Below, piece by piece: positions 50,247-59,096 of a stretch of DNA of 64,000 nucleotides; within the stretch, counting starts at the first letter, position 1, and each line of letters opens with the position of its first letter. The DNA is taken from assembly GCA_965223165.1 (NCBI GenBank), contig CBDCVQ010000019.1:248001-312000 (forward strand), in the 5' to 3' direction. The stretch comes from JABDMH01 sp965223165 (lineage in GTDB: Bacteria > Bacteroidota > Bacteroidia > Chitinophagales > Saprospiraceae). The position numbers and the translations under genes were made by a program. The notes below the pieces were generated by a model. The model had not been told where the DNA came from. It made no database searches and was given only the letters and a program-made list of their open reading frames with translations.

Positions 50247-51710
50247 CTACTTCTTCCACACCTCGCTTTCGGCGGTGATTTTGACGTCCCATACCTGTGC
50301 AGGATTGCGGTCGTATTGTGGGTCATTGTCTACCTCTGGAAAGGTCTCGACAATCGACCACAGCTGCTCATATTGCGGACGGATCTTACGGGCATCCAGC
50401 GAATCCAATAGGTTCACCTCCTCCCATGGATCATCCGTCACCTGGTAAAAGGCCGTGGGTTGCCGATCTGAGCCTACGTACAGCTTGAAGTCCTTATTTC
50501 GAAGTACCCGATCTCGAAATCGATATTGGTTTTCTACCCCTTCGGACGTCAGTCGAGCGTGATTGCCCCCTCCCATGGACAAGATCCAGTCACGCGGTCC
50601 TGGCAGATCTGGAGAGCGCAGCACCCCCTGGAAAGACCTGCCATCCACCGGCTTCTCTGACGGCAGCGTGCCTCGATCGACACCCGCAAGATCCAGACAG
50701 GTGGGCAATATGTCGGTGAAGTCTATCAACGCATCCGATCGGTAGGCGCGATCGTGCTCCGCCGTCCAGCTCACGATAAATGGCAAGCATACTCCCACTT
50801 CCGAGGTTTGGCTCTTTGCCCCTTCCACGGCCCTGCCCATTCGCTGACCGGTAATACCCCGGGACGTCCCATTATCGGTGGTCCAAATGATGACTGTATG
50901 CTCACGTAGCCCCTCCTCCTCCAGGACCTGCACGATCTCTCCGGTGATCCGGTCGGTGTATCGCACCATGGCCTGATGCTTGCCGAGGTGATCGTCGGCG
51001 GATTCGTCAGGCGTATTTACTAGCGGTGGATGGGTTAGCACCATGGGATAGTACACAAAGAAGGGTGCTGTCTTGTCGGCTTTGATAAAATCGATGATGT
51101 AGTCCCGAAAGACGTCGGGTCCAAAGCGACCGGGTAGGGTGGCACTGGTGTCACTGGTGAAGACATAGGGGTCATCATATCGCTCGGCACTGGCCGGCAC
51201 ACCAGACTCATAGCCCGTCCACATGCAATAATGATCGAAGCCCACTCTTGACAAGGCATCGGGCTCCACGCGAAAATCGTCGATCTGCCATTTTCCGGCG
51301 ATGCAGGTACGGTAGCCCGCCGCACGCAGTTGGGATACCAATGGGGGATATTTCGTCTCGTCAAAATGGGCTCCGCCGCCCCAACGCGGCACATCCCAAT
51401 GATTGACCCATCCATGCCGGAAAGGATATTGGCCGGTGAGAAAGGTGACCCGGGTCGGGGTGCATTGGGGCATGGCATAAACGTTGTCAAAGCGAATCCC
51501 GCGTTCGGCCAAGGCATCAATGTTGGGTGTCTGAATATCCTCCGCGCCGTAGCAACTCACCCACTCCTTTCCGAGGTCGTCGACTAGAAAGATCAAGATG
51601 TTGGGCGGGCGATCTGGCGAGGACGACTCCCTTGGCTCACCGCAAGATAAATACCCAGCCATGAACAGGATGAAGACTATACCGAAAATCGCCCCGCGAA
51701 TACTATTCAT
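50247..51710 (-). CDS. Lipoprotein sulfatase with CTPTR active site
   Basis: 487 residues from ATG 51,710. The start overlaps the previous gene's stop (ATGAATAG, 8 nt), which implies translational coupling and fixes it over an upstream TTG. The signal is lipoprotein-type, ending YLSC (Cys23). Motifs are LVDDLG (Asp44-45) and QCTPTRVTFLTG (Cys83). The core C-x-P-x-R needed for formylglycine formation is intact, with Thr in place of the more common Ser. TTDNGTS supplies the second metal site. Arylsulfatase A-like fold; the sulfated substrate is unknown. The series of distinct sulfatases suggests stepwise desulfation of one complex glycan. Confidence 0.94.
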   Translation of the reverse strand: MNSIRGAIFGIVFILFMAGYLSCGEPRESSSPDRPPNILIFLVDDLGKEWVSCYGAEDIQTPNIDALAERGIRFDNVYAMPQCTPTRVTFLTGQYPFRHGWVNHWDVPRWGGGAHFDETKYPPLVSQLRAAGYRTCIAGKWQIDDFRVEPDALSRVGFDHYCMWTGYESGVPASAERYDDPYVFTSDTSATLPGRFGPDVFRDYIIDFIKADKTAPFFVYYPMVLTHPPLVNTPDESADDHLGKHQAMVRYTDRITGEIVQVLEEEGLREHTVIIWTTDNGTSRGITGQRMGRAVEGAKSQTSEVGVCLPFIVSWTAEHDRAYRSDALIDFTDILPTCLDLAGVDRGTLPSEKPVDGRSFQGVLRSPDLPGPRDWILSMGGGNHARLTSEGVENQYRFRDRVLRNKDFKLYVGSDRQPTAFYQVTDDPWEEVNLLDSLDARKIRPQYEQLWSIVETFPEVDNDPQYDRNPAQVWDVKITAESEVWKK

Positions 51711-53124
51711 AGTCGAGGCCGTTACTGCTCTTTTCCACCGAAGACATCCACGCGTCCAACGCATCCTTCATCCTTATGAATGTATCCGCGTGTGCTGCAC
51801 GGACATTTTGTGTCTCGGAGGGGTCTGCTATCACGTCATACATTTCGTAGGTTTCTCCTTCGTCCACGCTGACTATTTTAAATTGATTATTGACCCAGGA
51901 GATCTTCTTGGCATAGAGAAATCCCATGGGACGGCTCCGCTCTTGGTGGCCCGATTGTAAGAAAGGGAATATGTCTTCTCCGTCTAGGGGGCGATCATCG
52001 ACGGGCTCGATGCCGAGCATGGCCAATGTGGTGGGTAGGTAGTCGCTCGTGATGGCGGGCAGCGTGGATCTCGTCCCTTCCGGCAGATGCCCTGTCCAGG
52101 TGACAAAAGCCGGCACCCGTACCCCACCTTCGTAGAGGCTTCGTTTTCTTTCTCTAAATATGCCGGCACTGCCCGGGGTTTCGCGCTCCGGCCCATTGTC
52201 ACTGCAAAACCAGATGACGGTATTCTCCGCCTGTCCCAGCTCCTGCAATAAGCTCCACAGGCGGCCCACCTGCTCATCCATCGCCGTAATCGTGCCGTAG
52301 TATATCTGCTCCTGCAAGCTTAGGTGGGGGTACATCGCACGGTGCACACTGTCGGCCACGACGGGCAAGTGGGGTGTGTGAAACCAAATGGTACTAAAAA
52401 AAGGCTGCTCACCCCGGATGGCATCCGTCACAAAAGGGACAACCCGATCCATAATCACCCTCGAGTTATCCCCTTGGAGATTGGTCGTCTCCTTTTGCTC
52501 TGTCCCGATCCAGTACGCCGTACCGTACTGCACTGCAGAATCTTCTTCGGTCAGAGCATCCCAGCCAAACCGCATATTCTCATGTGCATCAAAAGTGGCC
52601 GGATAGACCATGGGGTCATACGTCGGCACCTTGGATTCCGTGCAAAAAAACGAGTCGTACCCATGCATCGTGGGAATGCTAAAATGGTGCTCCCGGCCCT
52701 CCCTGCCACCTCGATTTGCATCTCTCACCTTGGTTGTCAAGGTGCCTAGATGCCATTTGCCAAAATGGGCTGTGGCATACCCGTGCTCCTTCAAGATCTC
52801 AGGCAGCGTAATCTCCTCGGGCTTCATGTGTCCGGCGTTGGCCGTTGGAATCTCCATGCGAAACGGATTTCTGCCGGTAATGACACTGGCCCGCGTGGGG
52901 GAGCAGACCGCTGAGGCCGCGTAGAAGCGCTCCAAGATGATGCCTTTTGACGCCAGCTCGTCCAAGTGAGGGGTTTTGACTTTGGCATTACCGTTAAAGC
53001 CGACGTCGTACCATCCCAGATCGTCGGTCATAATGAGGATGATGTTGGGTCTGGACGGCGCTACTTCACTACTTGTGCAGCTTAGCAGGTTCATCAGGGT
53101 GAGCAGGAAAAAGATAGCACGCAT
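51703..53124 (-). CDS. Lipoprotein arylsulfatase-type sulfatase with CSPTR active site
   Basis: 473 residues from ATG 53,124, with lipobox LLSC (Cys16). The metal Asp pair is MTDDLGWYD (34-35). The formylglycine site is AVCSPTRASVITG (Cys74). GKWHLG and CSDNGPE are further family motifs. Length and motif order fit arylsulfatase A/N-acetylgalactosamine-6-sulfatase-like enzymes, but the substrate is not determined. It is the first gene of the minus-strand sulfatase series, followed by an 8-nt overlap with the next gene. It is divergent from the von Willebrand-type gene, with 114 bp between the two starts. Confidence 0.94.
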   Translation of the reverse strand: MRAIFFLLTLMNLLSCTSSEVAPSRPNIILIMTDDLGWYDVGFNGNAKVKTPHLDELASKGIILERFYAASAVCSPTRASVITGRNPFRMEIPTANAGHMKPEEITLPEILKEHGYATAHFGKWHLGTLTTKVRDANRGGREGREHHFSIPTMHGYDSFFCTESKVPTYDPMVYPATFDAHENMRFGWDALTEEDSAVQYGTAYWIGTEQKETTNLQGDNSRVIMDRVVPFVTDAIRGEQPFFSTIWFHTPHLPVVADSVHRAMYPHLSLQEQIYYGTITAMDEQVGRLWSLLQELGQAENTVIWFCSDNGPERETPGSAGIFRERKRSLYEGGVRVPAFVTWTGHLPEGTRSTLPAITSDYLPTTLAMLGIEPVDDRPLDGEDIFPFLQSGHQERSRPMGFLYAKKISWVNNQFKIVSVDEGETYEMYDVIADPSETQNVRAAHADTFIRMKDALDAWMSSVEKSSNGLDYE

Positions 53125-53238
53125 CGTGTATCAATGTACGCCTTTGACCACGCCTCTGGATGCCGTCGCCAATTTTTTTTGCGGAGGATTTATGCATTTG
53201 GACCTTCGCCAGGCATCTCACTGAGAAATATTCCTGCC
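53125..53238. promoter_or_regulatory. Divergent intergenic region between sulfatase series and vWA gene
   Basis: 114 bp separate the ATG of the leading sulfatase (minus) and the ATG of the von Willebrand-type gene (plus). Both promoters should lie here. A long T run (about 53,170-53,180) precedes GCGGAGG on the plus strand. No exact Bacteroidota promoter match was found. Confidence 0.35.
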
Positions 53239-55083
53239 ATGAAAAATCTTGTCATTCTGCTATTCGCCTTTTCAACTGTCTATTTGGGCAGCGCCATTCT
53301 CCAGATCCATATCTCCGGAAAAGTGGTCGACGCGCAAACCGGCGATCCCCTGGTCGGTGTCTCCGTAGCGGTTAAGGGCACGAAATTGGGAACCGTCACT
53401 GATCTGGACGGAAAGTTTACGCTGGCAAATGTGCCTGACGAGGCTACCCTGGTCATCACGTACACCGGATATGCGGCCCAAGAGGTGGCCGTGAAGGGCA
53501 AGTCGTTTCTTACCATTTTGCTGCAACCAGCCCTCGCCTTGGACGAAATTGTTGTCACTGCCACGGACAGGAAACGATCCAAACTCAATCCTGCCTCTCT
53601 CGACCAAGCAGGGGCATATCAGATGCTTTTCGGTCAACCGACGAAAGTCCCACCTGTCTGGTCCCCACCCTCGCACGAGTCCTACGCATATGTGGATGAA
53701 AACACTTTTCGCTCTGTGACGGCATCCCCCACATCAACCTTTGCCGTCGATGTCGATCGTGCCTCCTACAGCAACATTCGGCGATTTCTCAGTCGAGGCC
53801 AACGCCCCCCGGTGGATGCCGTGCGGGTGGAGGAGATGATCAACTACTTTGATTATGACTACTCGCTCCCAGATGGTACGCACCCACTCTCCGTGCACAG
53901 TGAAATCACAGACTGTCCTTGGAATCGGGAGCATAAGCTCGTGCAGATCGGACTGCAAGGAAAAACGATCGAAACCAGTCATCTGCCCGCCTCCAATTTG
54001 GTCTTCCTCATTGATGTCTCGGGCAGTATGTCCAGCGAAGACAAATTGCCCATGGTGAAGTCTTCCCTGCACCTGTTGATCGAACAGCTGCGACCCCAAG
54101 ATCGAGTAGCGATCGTCACCTACGCCGGTACCAGTGGCGTGGCACTGCCGTCGACCAGCGGCGAGGAAAGGGCGGTCATCCGCCGCGCCGTTGACCGGTT
54201 GTCCGCAGGTGGTTCGACAGCCGGAGCACAGGGCATTGTCACGGCCTACGATGTCGCCACTGAAAATTTTATCGAAGGGGGCAACAATCGGGTCATACTA
54301 GCCACTGATGGCGACTTCAACGTGGGTGTGCAAAGTGATGGTAACCTAAGGCGTCTGATCGAAGGGAAGAGGAAAAGTGGGGTGTTTCTTTCCATTCTAG
54401 GGTATGGTACGGGTAACTACAAGGACAGTAAGATGCAGACATTGGCTGCCCATGGCAACGGCAACCACGCGTATATTGATAATATGGCCGAAGCCAGGAA
54501 GGTGCTCGTGCACGAATTTGGAGGCAGCCTATTTACCATTGCGAAGGATGTCAAGATTCAGGTAGAATTCAATCCGGCGAAGGTGGCTGGGTATCGACTC
54601 ATCGGCTACGAGAATCGGCTGCTCAACCAGGAAGATTTTCGCAACGACCAAAAGGATGCCGGAGAGATTGGCGCAGGGCACCAGGTGACTGCCCTCTACG
54701 AGATTATTCCTGCCGGTACCGAGAGTGACTTTCTACCTGCGGTGGATGTGCTCAAGTACCAACGCGAGGTAGCTCCGCAGACCCAGCGATCTGACGAATG
54801 GATGGAGGTCAACGTGCGATATAAGCTACCCGATGCGGGCACAAGCATAGCCATGGCACATCCCGTGACTGATGTCGCACGATCTTCCGGCAGTGCCAAT
54901 ATCCGCTGGGCTTCGGCGGTGGCAGCCTATGGTATGATCCTCCGAGCGTCCGAGTACGCCGGCACAGCCGATGTGCCCATGGTGCTTTCTTTGGCCCGCG
55001 GTGCGGTCGGCACCGATCCACATGGCTATCGCAGCGAATTTGTGCAGATGGTGGAGGGCATGCGGTTGGTGGCTGGGCGATAA
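53239..55083 (+). CDS. YfbK-type von Willebrand factor A protein with SusC-like regulatory domain
   Basis: 614 residues from ATG 53,239; upstream in-frame starts would place a non-signal extension before an obvious signal peptide (about 1-20). A carboxypeptidase-regulatory-like beta-sandwich follows (about 24-105: ISGKVVDAQTGDPLVGVSV, ending LDEIVVTATD as in TonB-dependent receptors). Then come a YfbK-type N-terminal segment (about 150-245), a vWA domain (about 252-420) with MIDAS motif DVSGSMS (Asp259, Ser261, Ser263) and a C-terminal YfbK/DUF3520-like region. vWA domains bind protein partners through a metal. The role of this family is not established. Location is periplasmic or cell-surface. 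The coding strand is opposite to its neighbours. Palindrome array 2 starts 31 nt after its stop codon. Confidence 0.93.
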   Translation: MKNLVILLFAFSTVYLGSAILQIHISGKVVDAQTGDPLVGVSVAVKGTKLGTVTDLDGKFTLANVPDEATLVITYTGYAAQEVAVKGKSFLTILLQPALALDEIVVTATDRKRSKLNPASLDQAGAYQMLFGQPTKVPPVWSPPSHESYAYVDENTFRSVTASPTSTFAVDVDRASYSNIRRFLSRGQRPPVDAVRVEEMINYFDYDYSLPDGTHPLSVHSEITDCPWNREHKLVQIGLQGKTIETSHLPASNLVFLIDVSGSMSSEDKLPMVKSSLHLLIEQLRPQDRVAIVTYAGTSGVALPSTSGEERAVIRRAVDRLSAGGSTAGAQGIVTAYDVATENFIEGGNNRVILATDGDFNVGVQSDGNLRRLIEGKRKSGVFLSILGYGTGNYKDSKMQTLAAHGNGNHAYIDNMAEARKVLVHEFGGSLFTIAKDVKIQVEFNPAKVAGYRLIGYENRLLNQEDFRNDQKDAGEIGAGHQVTALYEIIPAGTESDFLPAVDVLKYQREVAPQTQRSDEWMEVNVRYKLPDAGTSIAMAHPVTDVARSSGSANIRWASAVAAYGMILRASEYAGTADVPMVLSLARGAVGTDPHGYRSEFVQMVEGMRLVAGR

Positions 55084-55972
55084 AGGTCAGCGTATACCGC
55101 CCCGAATGATACCAGCCCGAAAGAGGATTCGGGCCTCACAATTCTCTGTTGATCAGACACAGAGGGATGCCTTATCGCCGGCCCTGGTCGTTACCATGTT
55201 CCATGGCAGAGACAGAGGCGATTCCTATATCGCCGACCCTGGCCGTGACAATATTCCATTGGGAGAGACAGGGCGTAACGGCCCGAAAGAGGATTCGGGC
55301 CTTACAATGCTTTGTTGATCAGACAGAGGGGCGCGGCCCGAAAGAGGATTCGGGCCTCACCATTCTTTTTTGATCAGACAGAGAGGCGATGCCTCTATCG
55401 CCGGCCCCGTCGTTGCAATATTCCATGGGAGGGACAGAGCGCAGCGGCCCGAAAGAGCATTCCGGCCTTACAATGCTTTGTTGATCAGACAGAGAGGCGC
55501 GGCCCGAAAGAGGATTCGGGCCTTGCAATATTCCATGGGAGGGACAGAGAGGCGATTCCTCTATCGCCGGCCCGTCGTTACAAATATTCCATGGGAGGGA
55601 CAGAGCGCAGCGGCCCGAAAGAGGATTCGGGCCTTGCAATGCTTTGTTCATCAGACAGAGGGGCGATGCCTCTATCGCCGGCCCTGTCGTTATAATATGC
55701 CATGGGAGAGACAGAGCCTAGCGGCCCCAAAGAGGATTCGGGCCTGACAATGCTTTGATGGTCAGACAGAGAGGCCATGCCTTATCGCCAGCCCTGTCGT
55801 CACAATATTCCATGGCAAGGACAGAGGCGATTCCTATATCGCCGGCACTGTCGTTCACAATATTCCATGGCAAGGACAGAGGTGACGCCTCTACCACCGG
55901 CCCCGGCTTGGCAATTGACAATCGTGAAGGGGATGACACGGCATAAACCTTGCAAGGTGAGTAGAGACTCAT
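55084..55972. repeat. Palindrome array 2 (alternating H1/H2 hairpins, about 55-bp period)
   Basis: No gene. H1, GCCCGAAAGAGGATTCGGGC, lies at 55,115, 55,281, 55,336, 55,502 and 55,613, with imperfect copies at 55,447 and 55,724. H2, GGCGATTCCTCTATCGCC or close variants, lies at 55,217, 55,385, 55,551, 55,662 and 55,826, with decayed copies near 55,164, 55,773 and 55,880. Successive hairpins are 49-64 bp apart. Linkers are conserved: CAATGCTTTGTTGATCAGAC after H1 and CAATATTCCATGGGAGGGAC after H2, each ending in AGAG. H1 and H2 are the reverse complements of the array 1 palindromes. The array sits between the convergent vWA and DarG genes. Confidence 0.88.
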
Positions 55973-57010
55973 TCAGGCTATTAATCCACCAGCCCGAAGT
56001 TGTTGCAAGGAGATGTCAATGTAATAGTCGTCCGAAAAGTTGGATTTTTTCCTTTGGCTCCAATTCTCCAGCTCAGTCTTGACAAATTCTACTGTTGGTT
56101 CTTCGCACTCTCTGGCAATATAATCAACCGTGGAGAGAAGTTCCAGGCTGAATGGTGAATAGAACCCCTGCAGGAGTGCTTTGGTTCGAGTAACAATTTC
56201 ATTTAATTGATTATCCTTCTTAATATAGCTTTCAATAGTTTCTTCCGAATCGACAAGGAGGTTCAGTGCTTCAAATGGCCTTCTATCCATGTCAGCATAG
56301 CCCATGAGATAGCTCCCATTCAAATAGTTTAGGACGTGCCTGACCTTTCCGGAATATGGGCCATAAAAGTATCCTTTGAATTGCAATTTGAGGTAATCTT
56401 CCCCACCGTTTCTTTGTAGAAAGTAACATAACTTCTCGCTTGCAAACTCCGACACAAATTCCCCACTACGAACTAGTTCAAAAAGCATTGATAGAAGCAT
56501 AGCCCTCGCAGGAGTGAGCTTAACTCTTTCTCTACGAATGGCTTCAGCGACAGCACTGTTTGGTTCGTAAACTACAATATGACAGTCATCGATCGACTGT
56601 AGGTATTCATTCAATAATTTTCTGACCTTGTGCCATTGCAATCCTCCGTTTCCAGCACCTAGTGGTGGGATTGCTATTGACCTTATCGACCTGTCCTCGA
56701 TCAACCGAACAAGTGCGACCAGACCTTTTTCAATGTATTCGTACTTTGAGGGATTCCTCCAGTGCTCCTTGGTCGGAAAATTGATGATTATCTTTCGACC
56801 TGAAATAAGATTCCGATCCTCAGTCACCAGTAATTTCCCAATTTCAAGTTGGCCACCTTCATATGCAGATCTATAGATTCTGTAGTTATTAGGATAGAGC
56901 TTCCTGAATTGCAAGGCAATTCCTTTACCCATCACTCCCACTGTATTGACAGTGTTGACTAGTGCATCTGCATCGCTGTCAAAAATATTTCCAATCACAT
57001 AATTGATCAT
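55973..57010 (-). CDS. darG: DarG-type antitoxin: macrodomain ADP-ribosylglycohydrolase
   Basis: 345 residues from ATG 57,010, one base after the toxin gene's TGA (TGATATG), so translation is coupled; earlier starts would lie inside the toxin gene. The N-terminal macrodomain (about 1-155) shows GNIFDSDADALVNTVNTVG, GVMGKGIALQF, FPTKEHWRNPS (Lys81, matching the catalytic Lys of known DarG) and IPPLGAGNGGLQW. The C-terminal half (about 165-345) matches the general layout of the DarT-neutralising domain. Known DarG removes ADP-ribose that DarT places on thymidine in single-stranded DNA and also binds the toxin. The gene ends next to palindrome array 2. Confidence 0.92.
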   Translation of the reverse strand: MINYVIGNIFDSDADALVNTVNTVGVMGKGIALQFRKLYPNNYRIYRSAYEGGQLEIGKLLVTEDRNLISGRKIIINFPTKEHWRNPSKYEYIEKGLVALVRLIEDRSIRSIAIPPLGAGNGGLQWHKVRKLLNEYLQSIDDCHIVVYEPNSAVAEAIRRERVKLTPARAMLLSMLFELVRSGEFVSEFASEKLCYFLQRNGGEDYLKLQFKGYFYGPYSGKVRHVLNYLNGSYLMGYADMDRRPFEALNLLVDSEETIESYIKKDNQLNEIVTRTKALLQGFYSPFSLELLSTVDYIARECEEPTVEFVKTELENWSQRKKSNFSDDYYIDISLQQLRAGGLIA

Positions 57011-57011
57011 A

Positions 57012-57632
57012 TCAAAAATAATAAGCAGCCTTTGTAAGTATAAGTTCCTGTGGCACATCATGCCCTATCAGAGTCTTTCTTGCAGCCACATTGTATACGA
57101 TGTACTTCTTAATCGCATTTGTCGGCAGGTCTGACCCAAGGAGAAATTCGGCCTCCTTCCTCCTCTTTAAGTCGAGGTCTTTTTGGTCTGTCCAATATCG
57201 TGCTCTCGTAGCCTCGAAGTCAACATGACTCCCAATCCGATCTACATCATCTTCCGTATACCATCTGCTTAGCCGATCTGTCGCATGGCCATCAAAATAT
57301 ACGAAAGGCAATCCCAAATCCAATATTTGCTTGACGTCGCTGAGGCAGTAGACGATTTCCGAAGGGTCGACGGGTTTGACACCATTATATCCATGTTGAA
57401 TTACATAGAGCATGGGAGTCCTGACCCCAAAATAGAATGGTATGTAGTCTCCCAGCTTCCTTCCGTTCCCTATCTCGTAATCATCACGAGTGGAAATTAG
57501 TGAGCTATCTCCAATCGCAGTGTAATCGTGATTGAAATTTGATGACGTTCTGTGTGTGATACCATGTTTGACGACATGAGGAATGTTCGAGATGTGTGTC
57601 ATTCTCACAATAGGCACCTTGCTTAAATCCAC
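57012..57632 (-). CDS. darT: DarT-type toxin: DNA (thymidine) ADP-ribosyltransferase
   Basis: 206 residues from GTG 57,632; a later ATG at 57,602 would remove the first strand of the fold. Family features include MTHISNIPHVVKHGITH (His13 expected in the NAD site), STRDDYEIG, DYIPFYFGVRTPMLY and RRKEAEFLL, where Glu162 matches the catalytic Glu of DarT. Known DarT uses NAD+ to ADP-ribosylate thymidine bases in single-stranded DNA, blocking replication, and acts in phage defence. The antitoxin gene follows directly. Only 64 bp separate the start from the neighbouring Gfo/Idh gene, so the promoter must be short or upstream. The DNA motif recognised cannot be predicted. Confidence 0.92.
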   Translation of the reverse strand: MDLSKVPIVRMTHISNIPHVVKHGITHRTSSNFNHDYTAIGDSSLISTRDDYEIGNGRKLGDYIPFYFGVRTPMLYVIQHGYNGVKPVDPSEIVYCLSDVKQILDLGLPFVYFDGHATDRLSRWYTEDDVDRIGSHVDFEATRARYWTDQKDLDLKRRKEAEFLLGSDLPTNAIKKYIVYNVAARKTLIGHDVPQELILTKAAYYF

Positions 57633-57696
57633 ATTCCTAGCGGTTGACCTGCTAATATAGGGACTATATGGATGTTATGCTTGACCTTAACTCTGC

Positions 57697-59064
57697 CTAG
57701 AGGGCTCCGATACTAGGATGCTCCCAAGGCGCTCGATAGGCCCGCTTGAGCAGCCGCGTGGCCTCTTGATCGCCGATCACCTGCTTGCTGATGGGATCGT
57801 ATACCACAGGTCGACCCAGCTCCATCGAAATGTTGGCCAGAATGCAGCTCGCTGTGGAGATGTGGCCATCCTCAATGTCTGAGACGGGCCGGCTGTTATT
57901 ATCCATCGCCCCAAGAAAATCGAGCATATGCCTCCGCGTCGCCGGGGCCGCATTCAGCTCGATGCGCTCCTCGGTCAGGTCCTCGGGATACTTCTCCTTC
58001 TCGTAGAGCACGTCCTGATGGATGGGATCTCCATCTCCCTGTGGGTAGAAATCGTATTTCATCGTGCTGCCCCACAGGGTACCTTTTTCGCCGTAGAGAG
58101 TAAAAGACCATGGATATTCCGGATTGGCAGGGGTGCCCCATGTGCGGTGCTGCCACACGCAGTTGAGATCATCGTACTCAAAGATCGCGGACTGCGTATC
58201 GGAGATGTTTGATTTGCCGTCAGTCTGCACGTAGATCCCGCCCGAGCTGCTGATCTTATTTGGCCAGCCCAGACCCAGCATCCATCGCACGGTATCCAGC
58301 ATATGGACGCACATGTCGCCCGTGATTCCATTGCCGTACTCCATAAAGGTGCGCCACCAGCGGATATGTGGCAGGCCGTCGTAGGGACGAAGCGGCGCCG
58401 GCCCGGTCCACATTTCGTAATCTAGAAAGGCCGGTACCGGTTCGACCGGTGGGTTGCCATTTGCGCGCATGTGAAAGTAGCAGCACATTTCTACGTGCTT
58501 GATTTTGCCTAGGAGCCCCGCATCCACAATTTTCTCCTTGGCATCGATGAGATGGGGTGTACTTTTTCGCTGGGTCCCCACCTGGACCACCTTATTGTAT
58601 TTGCGCGCTGTGGCCACCATCGCTTCGCCTTCGAGCACGTCTACACTGATGGGCTTTTGCACGTAGACATGGGCTCCCGCTTTGACGGCGTCGATCATTT
58701 GCAAAGCGTGCCAATGATCTGGTGTTCCAATAATGACAACATCTAAATCACCCTCGGCCAGCAGCTGCCGATAGTCGGTATAGGTGCGTGGTGTCTTGCC
58801 CGAGCGCTGCCTTTCACTCACCAGCTTGGCCGCTGCGGAGAGCAGATTCTTGTCGACATCACAGAGCGAAACCACCTCCACCGGGGTCACTTGAATGAGC
58901 CGAAAGAGATCATTCTTGCCGTACCATCCGGTACCAATCAATCCCACACGCAGAGGCTGATCGCGGAAGATCAAATCGAGTCCACGAGCCCCCAGGGCCG
59001 TATATGCAAAAGATGCCGAAGCTGACTTCAAGAAGCTTCGGCGGTTGATATTAAATGAATGCAT
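57697..59064 (-). CDS. Tat-exported Gfo/Idh/MocA-family oxidoreductase (second copy type)
   Basis: 455 residues from ATG 59,064. Tat signal NRRSFLKSASAS (Arg 8-9). The nucleotide-binding motif is GLIGTGWYGKND (about 41-52), followed by DHWH (116-119) and VQKP (135-138), where Gln replaces the usual Glu of EKP, a variant I recall in exported members. It is only distantly similar to the enzyme at 45,057-46,457 and probably has a different substrate. It is the last gene of a tight minus-strand operon, 32 nt after the SDR gene. Pairing with an SDR and a TIM-barrel isomerase suggests sequential oxidation and epimerisation of a sugar; this is inference. Confidence 0.93.
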   Translation of the reverse strand: MHSFNINRRSFLKSASASFAYTALGARGLDLIFRDQPLRVGLIGTGWYGKNDLFRLIQVTPVEVVSLCDVDKNLLSAAAKLVSERQRSGKTPRTYTDYRQLLAEGDLDVVIIGTPDHWHALQMIDAVKAGAHVYVQKPISVDVLEGEAMVATARKYNKVVQVGTQRKSTPHLIDAKEKIVDAGLLGKIKHVEMCCYFHMRANGNPPVEPVPAFLDYEMWTGPAPLRPYDGLPHIRWWRTFMEYGNGITGDMCVHMLDTVRWMLGLGWPNKISSSGGIYVQTDGKSNISDTQSAIFEYDDLNCVWQHRTWGTPANPEYPWSFTLYGEKGTLWGSTMKYDFYPQGDGDPIHQDVLYEKEKYPEDLTEERIELNAAPATRRHMLDFLGAMDNNSRPVSDIEDGHISTASCILANISMELGRPVVYDPISKQVIGDQEATRLLKRAYRAPWEHPSIGAL

Positions 59065-59096
59065 GATTTGTATTTGACGATGATGTTTTTACTTCT

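Noticed and set aside
53134..53238. Upstream start for the vWA-type gene
   Set aside because: It would add 35 residues with no signal character ahead of a clear signal peptide starting at 53,239.
55149..55747. Overlapping ORFs in array 2
   Set aside because: They translate the same palindromes and linkers in shifting frames, with no start context or family match.
55084..55972. CRISPR array
   Set aside because: The regularly spaced palindromes look CRISPR-like, but the sequences between them are conserved rather than unique, two different palindromes alternate, and no cas genes are visible.
57011..57061. Upstream start for DarG inside the DarT gene
   Set aside because: The ATG at 57,010, one base after the DarT stop, matches the normal macrodomain N-terminus.
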